This document shows, piece by piece, positions 27,826 through 37,797 of a stretch of 64,000 nucleotides of DNA. The notes beneath the pieces were generated by a model. That model ran no database searches and had not been told where the DNA came from. It saw only the letters and a program-made list of their open reading frames with translations. The translations under genes were made by a program, and so were the position numbers. The DNA comes from Candidatus Angelobacter sp. (GTDB taxonomy: Bacteria > Bacteroidota > Bacteroidia > Flavobacteriales > Blattabacteriaceae), in the NCBI GenBank assembly GCA_035643775.1, contig DASQPV010000016.1, forward strand, positions 185,252-249,251, given 5' to 3'. Positions within the stretch are counted from its first letter, which is position 1, and each line of letters begins with the position of its first letter.

Positions 27826-30360
27826 ATGGACTTTAGCAAATTAACCATAAAATCTCAAGAAGCTATACAAACTGCACAAGAAATTGCACGAAAGCATAAT
27901 CATCCATCTATAGAAACTTCCCATATTCTTAAGGGTGTCTTCCAAGTTGATGAAAATATATGTCCTTTTCTTTTAAAGAAACTTGGCGCAAATCCTAAAA
28001 TCGTAGAAAGACATCTGGATGAAGCTATTAAAAAATTGCCAAAAGTAATAGCTTCATCCAGAACCTCCTTTAGAAGCCAAAGCATAAAGATGTTCATTGA
28101 TGCCTATTTTTTAGCCAAAAAACTCAACGATGATTTTATTTCTATTGAACATCTAATATGGTCTATCCTAAAAATAGGAGATTACACTTCACAGGTTTTA
28201 AAAGATCAAGGAATTTACGAAAGTAATATTGCAAAGTTTATTGATGAAATGAGAAAGAAAGATGGAAAGGTGCAATCTCAATACTCTGAAAGAATATATA
28301 ACTCTTTGTATAAATACACTAAGAACTTAAATAAATTGGCAAGAGAAGGTATTATTGATCCAGTAATTGGACGAGACGAAGAAATACGACGTGTATTACA
28401 AATATTATCTAGGAGAACAAAAAACAATCCAATTCTCATTGGAGAACCTGGAGTAGGGAAAACCGCTATTGCGGAAGGATTAGCTAATCGAATAATTAAC
28501 GTAGATATTCCAGAAAACTTAAGAGAAAAACAAATTTTTTCTCTGGATATAGGGGCATTGATAGCAGGTGCTAAATACAAAGGAGAATTTGAGGAGCGTC
28601 TAAAATCTGTAGTTAGGGAAGTTACTCAATCTGATGGAAGAATTATCCTATTCATCGATGAAATTCACACTTTAGTGAGTGGAGAGCTGGATGCTGCAAA
28701 CATTCTTAAACCAGCATTAGCTCGAGGTGAATTACGCTCAATTGGAGCAACTACTCTTGGAGAATATCAGAAATATTTAGAAAAAGATAAAGCTCTAGAT
28801 AGAAGATTTCAGAAGGTTTATGTAGCCGAGCCAGATACATCCTCTGCTGTTTCAATTCTAAGAGGAGTTAAAGAGAAATATGAAAATCATCACAAAGTCC
28901 GTATTAAAGATGAAGCAATCATTGCTTCAGTAGAACTTTCTCAAAGGTATATTAGCGATAGATTACTCCCAGACAAAGCTATCGATTTAATCGATGAAGC
29001 AGCTTCTAAATTGCGCATGGAAATAAATTCAAAACCAGAATCTCTGGACGCTATTTATCATAAGATTATGCATCTTGAAATTCAAATAGAAGCTATTAAA
29101 AGAGAAAAAGACGAAAAACAACTTTTTGTTCTTCAAAAATACTTGAAAAAGCTTAATAAGCAATGTGCTATTTTAAACGAGCGATCTTTCGGAGAAAAAG
29201 ATTTAATTGAAAGAATACAGAAATCTATTGAACGATTTAAAATTGAAGCGGATCAATCAGAGCGCTTCAGTAGAGTTTCTGAACTTAGATATGGAAGGAT
29301 TAAAGAAGAAGAGAAAAAAGTGAAAAACCTTGAGAAGGATAATGGAAAAAAAATTATACAAGAAGAAGTTGTTAGAGAAGATATTGCTTACGTTGTATCT
29401 AAATGGACAGGTATTCCTTTGTCTAAAATGTTACAAAGTGAAAGAGAAAAACTACTTAACATTGAAATTAAATTGCGTCAAAGTATTATTGGGCAAGAAA
29501 ACGCTATAAAATCTGTTTCTAATGCTATACGTAGGTCTCATGCTGGAATTCAGGATGAAAATAGGCCTAGAGTTTCTTTTCTTTTTATGGGTCCAACTGG
29601 TGTTGGAAAGACAGAATTAGCGAAAGCATTGGCTGAATATTTGTTTGATGATAAAAACAATATAGTCCGTATAGATTTGAGTGAATACCAAGAATCTCAT
29701 GCTGTAAGTAGACTTATAGGTGCTCCACCAGGATATATAGGATATGATGAAGGAGGACAATTAACTGAACGTATTCGAAGGCGTCCTTATTCTGTAATTT
29801 TACTTGATGAAATAGAAAAGGCGAACATAGATGCTTTTAATATTCTCTTACAGGTTTTAGATGATGGCCATTTAACTGATGGCAAAGGTCAAACCGTTAA
29901 TTTCAAAGAAACCATTATTATTATGACGTCTAACATTGGATCTGAAATAATTCAAGAAAATTTTGAGTCTTTTGATAAGAAAATATGCGATACAATTGTA
30001 AATACAAAAAATAACCAAATCCTGCCTGAATTCCTCAATCGTATTGATGAGATTATTTTATTTAAACCTTTGTTTCATTACGAAATACAAAAAATAGTAC
30101 AAATACAATTAAATATGATAAACAAAAGGTTCTCTAGAAGAGGAATCTTTTTAAAGATTACCAAAGAAGCCTCTGAATATTTGTCTGAAAAAGGATATGA
30201 CATATATTTTGGAGCTCGTTCCTTAAAAAGAGAACTTCTGAACGAAGTTCTAAATAAACTTTCTAAAGAAATTCTTTCTGTAAAAATAGTGGAAAACGAT
30301 ATTATTATTCTTGACTTCTTAAGTAAGGAAGGGATTGTTTTTCGAAAACAATTAGTCTAA
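27826..30360 (+). CDS. clpB: Disaggregase ClpB
   Basis: Hsp104-type AAA+ unfoldase that works with DnaK/DnaJ/GrpE to rescue aggregates. The 844-aa protein has a Clp N-domain, NBD1 with GEPGVGKTA near residue 205, the pore loop GAKYKGEFEER and FIDEIHTLV, a middle coiled coil, and NBD2 with GPTGVGKTE near 588 and the GYIGYDEGG pore loop. The glycine-rich loop after Walker B of NBD1 is shortened (LVSGELDAANILKP instead of LVGAGG..GAMDA-NILKP). Otherwise intact. Confidence 0.96.
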   Translation: MDFSKLTIKSQEAIQTAQEIARKHNHPSIETSHILKGVFQVDENICPFLLKKLGANPKIVERHLDEAIKKLPKVIASSRTSFRSQSIKMFIDAYFLAKKLNDDFISIEHLIWSILKIGDYTSQVLKDQGIYESNIAKFIDEMRKKDGKVQSQYSERIYNSLYKYTKNLNKLAREGIIDPVIGRDEEIRRVLQILSRRTKNNPILIGEPGVGKTAIAEGLANRIINVDIPENLREKQIFSLDIGALIAGAKYKGEFEERLKSVVREVTQSDGRIILFIDEIHTLVSGELDAANILKPALARGELRSIGATTLGEYQKYLEKDKALDRRFQKVYVAEPDTSSAVSILRGVKEKYENHHKVRIKDEAIIASVELSQRYISDRLLPDKAIDLIDEAASKLRMEINSKPESLDAIYHKIMHLEIQIEAIKREKDEKQLFVLQKYLKKLNKQCAILNERSFGEKDLIERIQKSIERFKIEADQSERFSRVSELRYGRIKEEEKKVKNLEKDNGKKIIQEEVVREDIAYVVSKWTGIPLSKMLQSEREKLLNIEIKLRQSIIGQENAIKSVSNAIRRSHAGIQDENRPRVSFLFMGPTGVGKTELAKALAEYLFDDKNNIVRIDLSEYQESHAVSRLIGAPPGYIGYDEGGQLTERIRRRPYSVILLDEIEKANIDAFNILLQVLDDGHLTDGKGQTVNFKETIIIMTSNIGSEIIQENFESFDKKICDTIVNTKNNQILPEFLNRIDEIILFKPLFHYEIQKIVQIQLNMINKRFSRRGIFLKITKEASEYLSEKGYDIYFGARSLKRELLNEVLNKLSKEILSVKIVENDIIILDFLSKEGIVFRKQLV

Positions 30361-30367
30361 ATTTTTT

Positions 30368-31831
30368 ATGTCTGAACAAGAAAATATACGAATAAATAAA
30401 ATTGATCAATTAAAATATCTAGGCATAGAACCTTATCCAGCGATAATTCCTAAGGAAAATACAAGTGCTAAAGAAATTTTTGAAAATTACGAAAATGGAA
30501 GAAAGGTAAGTCTATACGGACGTATAATGAGTATTCGTATTATGGGAAAAGCTGCTTTTGCAGAAATAAAAGATTATAGTGGTCGAGTGCAAATTTACGT
30601 TTCTGAAAATATTAAAAAAAATGCTTACAATTTTCTATTCAAGAAACTCCTTGATATAGGAGATATTATTAGCATTGAGGGATTTTTATTCAAAACAAAA
30701 GTAGGTAAGATAACGGTTTACGTTGAATCTTTTTCCCTGCTATCAAAATCTCTACGTACACTACCTCAGGTTAAAACTGACGATAAAGGTATAGTACATG
30801 ATGCTTTCTCCTCTATTGAACAGAGATATAGAATGAGGTATGTTGATTTAATTGTAAATGATAATGTAAAGGACATTTTCGTCAAGCGAAGTAAAATAAT
30901 TCAATTTATCCGACAATATTTGAATAAATTCGATTATCTTGAAGTCGAAACTCCTATTTTACAACCTATTCCTGGTGGAGCTCAGGCTAGGCCTTTCAGA
31001 ACACATCATAATACACTTAATATACCTATATATCTACGTATTTCCAACGAGTTATATTTAAAAAAACTTATTGTAGGTGGTTTCAAAGGCGTATACGAAT
31101 TTGCCAAAGACTTTAGAAACGAAGGTATAGACAAAACACATAATCCAGAGTTTACTCTTTTAGAGCTTTACGTTGCTTACAAAGATTATCATTGGATGAT
31201 GAATTTTAGTGAAAAATTAATAAGGGATCTTGTTTTAGCTATAAATGGAAAAGAAACCCTTCAGTTTGGGGATAAAATTATTGAATTTAAAGTTCCTTTT
31301 ACTCGTATTTCCATTTTTGAAGCTATTGAAAAATATACAGGTTTTGATATTAGCAAAATAAATGAAAAAGATTTACACAAAATTTGTCATAAACTTGGAA
31401 TAGAAATCCAACCTGGAAAAGGAAGAATCATAGATGAAATCTTTAGAAAAAGATGTGAAAGCTATTATGTTAAACCAACTTTCATTATGGACTATCCAGT
31501 AGAAATGAGCCCCCTAACAAAAAAACATAGAGAAAAATATGGACTTTCTGAACGTTTTGAGATGATTATTAATGGGCAAGAAATAGCTAATGCTTATTCT
31601 GAACTTAACGATCCAATCGATCAAGTATACCGATTTAAAGAGCAAATAAAGCTCGCTAAAAAAGGCGACGATGAAGCAATGCTTCTTGATAAAGATTTTA
31701 TTCAAGCGCTTGAATTTGGAATGCCTCCTTCTGCTGGAATTGGAATTGGAATCGATAGATTGGTGATGTTACTTACAAAGCAAACTTCTATTCAAGAAGT
31801 TATTTTTTTTCCTCAAATGCGTCCAAAATAA
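30368..31831 (+). CDS. lysS: Lysyl-tRNA synthetase (class II)
   Basis: Charges tRNA-Lys; the tRNA itself is at 53181. The 487-aa protein has an OB-fold anticodon domain (GRIMSIRIMGKAAFAEIKD), motif 2 FRNEGIDKTHNPEFTLLE and motif 3 GIGIGIDRLVMLLT. It is slightly shorter than free-living flavobacterial LysRS (about 565 aa), with the C-terminal extension missing. It follows clpB by 7 bp, and its 3' end overlaps the convergent argH by 19 bp. Confidence 0.95.
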   Translation: MSEQENIRINKIDQLKYLGIEPYPAIIPKENTSAKEIFENYENGRKVSLYGRIMSIRIMGKAAFAEIKDYSGRVQIYVSENIKKNAYNFLFKKLLDIGDIISIEGFLFKTKVGKITVYVESFSLLSKSLRTLPQVKTDDKGIVHDAFSSIEQRYRMRYVDLIVNDNVKDIFVKRSKIIQFIRQYLNKFDYLEVETPILQPIPGGAQARPFRTHHNTLNIPIYLRISNELYLKKLIVGGFKGVYEFAKDFRNEGIDKTHNPEFTLLELYVAYKDYHWMMNFSEKLIRDLVLAINGKETLQFGDKIIEFKVPFTRISIFEAIEKYTGFDISKINEKDLHKICHKLGIEIQPGKGRIIDEIFRKRCESYYVKPTFIMDYPVEMSPLTKKHREKYGLSERFEMIINGQEIANAYSELNDPIDQVYRFKEQIKLAKKGDDEAMLLDKDFIQALEFGMPPSAGIGIGIDRLVMLLTKQTSIQEVIFFPQMRPK

Positions 31832-33156
31832 AGCAATTGATAAATTGCCTGATTAATTTTTTCAAAATGAAAAGAATCTAAAATTTTTTTCATACTTTGA
31901 AAAATTTCTTTATTACATAGATTTCCTATACTCCCTTCATGGGTATGATTTATTTCTACTGAAAATTTAAAAACACCTTTTTTAAAGTCATTATATACTT
32001 TTTTATAAGCATCTCTAAAAGGCATTCCATGCATTGTAAGATTATTAACGACTTCAACACTAAATATTTGTTGATATTTATCTTCAAAAAGAAGATCTTT
32101 TTTAAGAATGATTTTATTTACAACATAATTAGCCATGCGTAAACAATTTTTTAAATCTGAAAAAATAGGTAAAAAACGTTCTTTAATTAATTGTAAGTCT
32201 CTCTGATATCCAGATGGCGAATTAGCAGTCATCAAATAAATTTCATTAGGAAAAGCTATTAATCTATTGCACCGGGCACGGATTAATTCAAAAACATCTG
32301 GATTTTTTTTATGAGGCATTATGCTAGATCCAGTAGTTAATGTGTCCGAAAAGCTAATAAAACTAAAATTATGACTCATATATAAGCAGACATCCTGAGA
32401 TAGCTTGCTTAAAGTCGCTGCTATTGAAGATATGGCGGATGAAGTGATACGCTCTGTTTTACCTCGGCCCATTTGAGCGTATACAACATTATAATTTAGC
32501 GTTTCGAATCCAAGAAGAGAACTTGTCATATAGCGAATTAAAGGAAAAGAAGACCCATAACCAGCTGCAGATCCCAACGGATTTCTGTTAACAATACGGT
32601 AAGCTGATCTAATAAAGACTAAATCATCTATTAGGCTCTCAGCGTAAGCTGAGAACCAAAGGCCAAAAGATGAAGGCATAGCCATTTGATAATGAGTATA
32701 ACCTGGAATTAATAGTTCTTTGTATAGTTCGCTTAGATTGATCAAAGTTTCGAATAAATCTCTAATTAAAAATACGATTTTTTGTATTTCTGCACGGATA
32801 AATAGTCTTAAGTCAAGGAGAATTTGGTCATTTCTGGACCGACCACTATGAATTTTTTTCCCAATTTCTCCAATACGTTTGGTTAAAAAAATCTCAACTT
32901 GAGAATGGATATCCTCAACTCCTTTTTCAATTTTAAATTTTCCAGACAAAATTTTTCCGTGAATTTCACGGAAAGTTTTACATAAAACACTCAACTCGTA
33001 ACTATTTAATAGGCCTATTTTCTCTAACATAATGATATGAGCGATTGCACCTACTACATCATAAGGAGCTAATAATAAATCAAATTCGGGTTCAAAACCT
33101 AGAGTAAACTTTTCTATTTCTTTGCTTATTTCAATTTCTTTTTGCCATAGTTTCAC
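31813..33156 (-). CDS. argH: Argininosuccinate lyase
   Basis: Last step of arginine synthesis, splitting argininosuccinate to arginine and fumarate. The 447-aa protein has SGRSRNDQ, the catalytic TH-Q-AMP (THYQMAMP), NPLGSAAGYGSSFP and the superfamily signature GSSIMPHKKNPD. Full length. No other arg gene is in the window. Fumarate released here can be used by FumC. Confidence 0.95.
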   Translation of the reverse strand: MKLWQKEIEISKEIEKFTLGFEPEFDLLLAPYDVVGAIAHIIMLEKIGLLNSYELSVLCKTFREIHGKILSGKFKIEKGVEDIHSQVEIFLTKRIGEIGKKIHSGRSRNDQILLDLRLFIRAEIQKIVFLIRDLFETLINLSELYKELLIPGYTHYQMAMPSSFGLWFSAYAESLIDDLVFIRSAYRIVNRNPLGSAAGYGSSFPLIRYMTSSLLGFETLNYNVVYAQMGRGKTERITSSAISSIAATLSKLSQDVCLYMSHNFSFISFSDTLTTGSSIMPHKKNPDVFELIRARCNRLIAFPNEIYLMTANSPSGYQRDLQLIKERFLPIFSDLKNCLRMANYVVNKIILKKDLLFEDKYQQIFSVEVVNNLTMHGMPFRDAYKKVYNDFKKGVFKFSVEINHTHEGSIGNLCNKEIFQSMKKILDSFHFEKINQAIYQLLYFGRI

Positions 33157-33173
33157 TGGTAAAATTTTTAAAT

Positions 33174-35078
33174 TTAGATGGAAGAATTTTCACTAGAAAT
33201 CTTTTCAAAAGATCTATATATAAAATTAGTTAGAGGTTCTCCAGATAACATATTTTTTGAAAGCAAAGCTAAATCTATAGAATCTTTAATGATATTTTCC
33301 CTTTTAGATTCATCCTCTTCTAAAAGTATTTTCTTCATAAGTTGATGATTTACATTTACTACTAGATTGTATTTTTCGTATCTATTACTTAGATTCAAGT
33401 AATCGACTCTATTTTCTACGAGACTCATTTCTTTTATTCTGAGCATAAATTCTGGAACGGTTATCATAAAAGGTAAATCTGTCTTTTGAAGAGTTTCTAA
33501 TCTTATGTTAAGATTATTCTCTAAAGATAAGACTTCAATCATTTTTTTTAATTTTTCTTTTTCCACATTAGAGAGTGTACCATTTTCTTTTTTATCAATC
33601 AATTTTTCTATGTGATCTGAATCTACTCTAACAAAAGAAATCCCATTATTTTTCATTTCCAATTTTTGAACTAGATGCGATGTCAAAGGACTTTGCAAAA
33701 GAAGAATTTCATATCCTTTTTTTTTCGCTGATTTAATATAGCTGTGCTGTGATTCTTTATCGCTTGCATAGAGATATATAAGGTTACCTTTATTATCTTT
33801 TTGACTATCTTTAATCCTGTTCGTAAAATCTTCAAAAGTAAAATACTTACCATCTACATTTGGATAAATGTAAAATTTTTTAGATCTTTCAAAGAATTTT
33901 TCATCGGTAATCAAACCATATTCTATGATAATTTTCATGCTTTCCCACTTTTTTTCTAATTCTTCTCGATTATTTTTAAATAACTTTTCAAGTTTATCAG
34001 ATACTTTTCGAGTAATGTAGTTAGATATTTTTTTTACAGTTGAGTCAGATTGTATATTAGAGCGGGATGCATTTAGAGGAATATCATTAGAATCTATTAC
34101 CCCTAATAGCATTTTTAGAAAATCAGGAACGATACCTTCAAGATTATCGGTAACATAAACTTTATTTTTATATAATTGTATTTTATCTACTGTAAACCCA
34201 TTTTTAATTTTTGGGAAAAATAAGACTCCTTTCAAATGGAAAGGATGCTCAATATTAAGATGAATCCAAAATAAAGGATCTGAAAATTGCATTGGATAGA
34301 GATCTCTATAAAACTTCAAATAATCCTCATTTTTTAGATCTATTGGGTTTTTTGTCCATATAGGTTTAGGACAATTTACAATATTGTCCACTATAATTTT
34401 TTCGTCTATACCAGCTTGGTTTTTTTTTTTCTCTTCTCTAGAACCAAACTTTATTGGAAAAGATATATATTTGCAATATTTTTTAATAAGTCCATTAATG
34501 CTATTTTCTTCTAGAAATTCTTTACTTTCATCGCTAATATGTAAAATAATTTCAGTTCCTCGTTTCTTTTTTTTATCGGTTTCTTTTATTGTAAATGTAG
34601 GAGATCCGTCACAAATCCAATGAACAGCTGAAACGTTTTTATAAGATTTAGAAAAAATCTCTACCCTTTCAGAAACCATAAAAGATGAATAGAAACCCAA
34701 TCCAAAATGTCCAATTATTGATTGAAGATGATCTTTACCTTTTTCTTTGTATTTATCTACGAATTCTTCAGCACCTGAAAAAGCAATTTGATTAATATAT
34801 TTTTCCACTTCTTCAGAAGTCATACCTATCCCTTTATCAATTACATGCAGGGTTTTAGTTTCTTTATTGATTTTAATTTCAATTTTTAGATTCTCCATCT
34901 CTTCTATTACTTCTCCTAGTTGGATCAAAGTTTTTATCTTTGAAGTAGCATCTGATGCATTGGAAATAAGTTCTCTTAAAAAGATTTCTCTATCAGAATA
35001 TAGAAATTTTTTAATCATAGGAAAAATATTTTCTATAGAGACCTTAATATTTCCTGTTGTATTTTTTACAATAATCAT
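33174..35078 (-). CDS. htpG: Chaperone HtpG (Hsp90)
   Basis: ATP-dependent chaperone. The 634-aa protein has the GHKL ATPase start (LYSDREIFLRELISNASDA), DKGIGMT, the lid GHFGLGFYSSFMV, a middle domain with DPLFWIHLNIEHPFHLKGVL-type sequence and the DIPLNASR turn, and a C-terminal dimerisation region. Full length. It is 17 bp after argH's start in the same direction and divergent from the TerC gene with 14 bp between. Confidence 0.95.
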   Translation of the reverse strand: MIIVKNTTGNIKVSIENIFPMIKKFLYSDREIFLRELISNASDATSKIKTLIQLGEVIEEMENLKIEIKINKETKTLHVIDKGIGMTSEEVEKYINQIAFSGAEEFVDKYKEKGKDHLQSIIGHFGLGFYSSFMVSERVEIFSKSYKNVSAVHWICDGSPTFTIKETDKKKKRGTEIILHISDESKEFLEENSINGLIKKYCKYISFPIKFGSREEKKKNQAGIDEKIIVDNIVNCPKPIWTKNPIDLKNEDYLKFYRDLYPMQFSDPLFWIHLNIEHPFHLKGVLFFPKIKNGFTVDKIQLYKNKVYVTDNLEGIVPDFLKMLLGVIDSNDIPLNASRSNIQSDSTVKKISNYITRKVSDKLEKLFKNNREELEKKWESMKIIIEYGLITDEKFFERSKKFYIYPNVDGKYFTFEDFTNRIKDSQKDNKGNLIYLYASDKESQHSYIKSAKKKGYEILLLQSPLTSHLVQKLEMKNNGISFVRVDSDHIEKLIDKKENGTLSNVEKEKLKKMIEVLSLENNLNIRLETLQKTDLPFMITVPEFMLRIKEMSLVENRVDYLNLSNRYEKYNLVVNVNHQLMKKILLEEDESKRENIIKDSIDLALLSKNMLSGEPLTNFIYRSFEKISSENSSI

Positions 35079-35092
35079 ATATAATTTTTTTT

Positions 35093-35815
35093 ATGATGAA
35101 AGGCTTCATAAATGATTTTAAAAAAATAGTGGGAAATCCACTTAAATCCCTATTTATTGGAGTAAATTTAGTCTTTATGGAATGTATTCTATCAATAGAC
35201 AATACGGCTGTTTTAGCTGGAATGCTAAGAACTTTTAAAAAAGAAAAAGATCGTAAAAAAGCGTTCCGTTATGGAATAATTGGCGCTTATTTATTTAGAA
35301 GTATATTTTTAATATTCGTTACTACTTTAATGGCAATTTGGTGGATTCAACCTATAAGTGGAATATACTTGATTTTTTTAGGTGGAAAAAACGATCCTCC
35401 CCCTTTACCATTAAAATTTTATAGGTCAACTGTCCTTAACAAAGTTTTTTCAAATTTTTGGAAGACAGTAATTTTTATGGAATTCGTAGATTTAGCTTTT
35501 TCTATGGACAATGTTTTTGCAGCATACGCTTGTTCAGGTAATCTATTCCTAATATGCTTGGGTATTTATTCAGGAATTTTAGCTATTAGATTTTTAGCTC
35601 AATTTTTAATAAAATTAATGGAAAAATATCCATACTTAAGGAGATCGGCTTCTTTAGTAATTATTTTATTAGGATTTAGATTAATTTTCTCCTTTTTTTG
35701 GGAAAAGTTTTTCCAAAGATTCTTTTTTTTTGCTAAAAGCTCTACGTATTTAGATTTTTTTTTATCTATTGCTAACACAATAATATTGTTTTATCCTTTT
35801 TTTAAATTAAACTAA
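35093..35815 (+). CDS. TerC family integral membrane protein
   Basis: A 240-aa protein with about seven hydrophobic segments and the two TerC marks: ECILSIDNTAVLAG near residue 25 and EFVDLAFSMDNVFAA near 135, acidic residues in membrane helices thought to bind metal. Family members export manganese or other cations, sometimes for loading exported enzymes. The exact substrate cannot be told. It is divergent from htpG, and its 3' end overlaps the convergent pdhC by 14 bp. One of few transporters in the window. Confidence 0.85.
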   Translation: MMKGFINDFKKIVGNPLKSLFIGVNLVFMECILSIDNTAVLAGMLRTFKKEKDRKKAFRYGIIGAYLFRSIFLIFVTTLMAIWWIQPISGIYLIFLGGKNDPPPLPLKFYRSTVLNKVFSNFWKTVIFMEFVDLAFSMDNVFAAYACSGNLFLICLGIYSGILAIRFLAQFLIKLMEKYPYLRRSASLVIILLGFRLIFSFFWEKFFQRFFFFAKSSTYLDFFLSIANTIILFYPFFKLN

Positions 35816-36779
35816 TAAAAGGATCCTCTATAAATTTTTTAAATGTCCGTAAATATTCAGCTGCTACAGAACCATCTATTATACGATGATCACAAGCTAA
35901 TGTAGTTTTCATTGTATAGCCTATAGATAATCTACCTCTTTTAATAAAGGGTTTTTCAACGATAGATCCGACTGATTGTATGCAAGAATTAGGCTGGTTT
36001 ATGATTGAAGTAAAAGATTCGATTCCAAACATTCCTAAATTTGAAATAGTAAAACTACTTCCCTCTATTTCTTTAGCTTTAATTCTTTTAATTCTAGCTC
36101 GGTTAGATTTATCTTTTACTTCAAAAGAAATTTGTTTTATAGATTTTTGATCAGCGTGAAAAATTACTGGAACGAGCAATCCAGATTTTATGGATACAGC
36201 TACGCCTATATTTATATAAGCATTATAGACAATGTTTTCCTCTGTCCAAAAAGCGTTTATTAATTTATGTTCAAGAATGGCTAAAGCAGAAGCTTTAATA
36301 ATAAAATCATTAATGGTAATTTTTACATCTGTAAGTTTTTTATTTACTTCCTGTCTCAATTTAAGAATTTTCTCCATATCTATTTCCACTGTCAAATAGT
36401 AATGAGGAGCTGTAAACTTTGATTCGCTTAAACGTTTTGATATAATTTTACGTGTAGATGAATGTTTTTCTATTCTTTGAGGCTCTCTGTAATGTTTCTC
36501 TACATATCGTTTATTGGGTATTAGCTCGCTAATATCTTCTCCTTCTTCACCTATAATAGCAAGTATTTGATCTACTTTAGTACTTTCACCTTCCTCTAAT
36601 CCAGCATAAAGCAATATTCCACTAACATCAACTTCAAAATCTTGATTTACCTTGTCTGTTTTAATTTCAGCTAAAATATCTCCTTCTGAAATTTTATCTC
36701 CAACTTTTTTATACCATCTGATCAACTTTCCTTCTTCCATAGTATCACTCAAACGTGGCATAGTTATTATTTCAGCCAT
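35802..36779 (-). CDS. pdhC: Pyruvate dehydrogenase E2 (dihydrolipoyl acetyltransferase), short form without subunit-binding domain
   Basis: Transfers acetyl from lipoate to CoA at the core of the PDH complex. The 325-aa protein has one lipoyl domain (about 1-78; lipoyl Lys43 in TDKVNQDF) and a catalytic domain from about residue 108 with SDR-like SKRLSESK...PHYYLTVEIDM and the active-site DHRIIDG near 295. Only about 25 residues separate the two, so the usual peripheral subunit-binding domain, which holds E1 and E3, is missing. It stands after pdhA (18 bp) in the flavobacterial order. Confidence 0.93.
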   Translation of the reverse strand: MAEIITMPRLSDTMEEGKLIRWYKKVGDKISEGDILAEIKTDKVNQDFEVDVSGILLYAGLEEGESTKVDQILAIIGEEGEDISELIPNKRYVEKHYREPQRIEKHSSTRKIISKRLSESKFTAPHYYLTVEIDMEKILKLRQEVNKKLTDVKITINDFIIKASALAILEHKLINAFWTEENIVYNAYINIGVAVSIKSGLLVPVIFHADQKSIKQISFEVKDKSNRARIKRIKAKEIEGSSFTISNLGMFGIESFTSIINQPNSCIQSVGSIVEKPFIKRGRLSIGYTMKTTLACDHRIIDGSVAAEYLRTFKKFIEDPFISLI

Positions 36780-36797
36780 ACTTTTATGTTTGTTATA

Positions 36798-37796
36798 TCA
36801 AGCCATTTCATCAACAAATGGATAATTTTTTTGTTTTGAAACAAATTCATACATCTGTTCTCTTTCCGGAAAATTAGAATACTCCGCAAATTTAACACAG
36901 TATTCCACTTCTGATTTTGCTTTTTCTTCAAAATATTCTAATTGTTTTTCTGAAGCCCATTGATTTATCAATATCAATTTTTTTACCCTAAGTAAAGGGT
37001 CTTGTTTTTTGTACTGTTCCACCTCTTCTTTAGAACGATAAGTTTCTGAATCGGATATGGAATGTCCTCTATATCGATAGGTTCGAACATCTAAAAAACT
37101 TGGGCCTTTTCCAAGACGAGCTCTCTCTATTGCTAGATAAGCAGCTTTAGCTACTTTTGCTGGATCCATTCCATCTACTGGATAAGAAGGCATATCGTAA
37201 GCGTATCCAATTTTGTAAATCTCTTTAAGATTAGTACTTCTATCGATAGAAGTACTCATAGCATATCTATTATTTTCACAGATAAAAACTACAGGCAATT
37301 TCCAGGTCATTGATATATTAAAAGTCTCATGTAAGGAACCTTGGCGCACAGCTCCATCCCCCAAAAGTGTAATCGTCACGTATTTTCTATTGAAGTACTT
37401 ATCTGCAAAAGCAATCCCTGCACCTAGAGGTATTTGTCCTCCCACTATACCATATCCTCCATAAAATCTTTTTTCTTTATCGAAAATATGCATAGATCCC
37501 CCCATTCCTCTAGAAGTTCCAGTAATTTTTCCTAAAAGTTCAGCCATTACTTTATGAGGCCCCACTCCAATAGCAATAGATAAAATATGACAACGATAAG
37601 CCGTAATCATCTGATCTTTAGTAATATCCATCGCATGTATTATTCCAGTTGGAATTGCTTCTTGTCCATTATATAAATGCAAAAATCCCCTTATTTTTTG
37701 ATTTAAATATAAAAATCTGCATTTATCTTCAAATCTTCTCCAGAAAAACATATTTTGGAACCATTGCAAATAAGTCAGGGAAGTAATTTCTTTCAT
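36798..37796 (-). CDS. pdhA: Pyruvate dehydrogenase E1 alpha subunit
   Basis: Thiamine-diphosphate enzyme that decarboxylates pyruvate together with E1 beta. The 332-aa protein has the ThDP motif LGDGAVRQGSLHE...ENN, the GGSMHIFD turn, and the regulated-loop-like RYRGHSISD. E1 beta (pdhB) and E3 are not in the window. Its ATG is one base away from the ATG of the divergent CPBP gene, so its promoter must lie inside that gene. Confidence 0.95.
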   Translation of the reverse strand: MKEITSLTYLQWFQNMFFWRRFEDKCRFLYLNQKIRGFLHLYNGQEAIPTGIIHAMDITKDQMITAYRCHILSIAIGVGPHKVMAELLGKITGTSRGMGGSMHIFDKEKRFYGGYGIVGGQIPLGAGIAFADKYFNRKYVTITLLGDGAVRQGSLHETFNISMTWKLPVVFICENNRYAMSTSIDRSTNLKEIYKIGYAYDMPSYPVDGMDPAKVAKAAYLAIERARLGKGPSFLDVRTYRYRGHSISDSETYRSKEEVEQYKKQDPLLRVKKLILINQWASEKQLEYFEEKAKSEVEYCVKFAEYSNFPEREQMYEFVSKQKNYPFVDEMA

Positions 37797-37797
37797 T

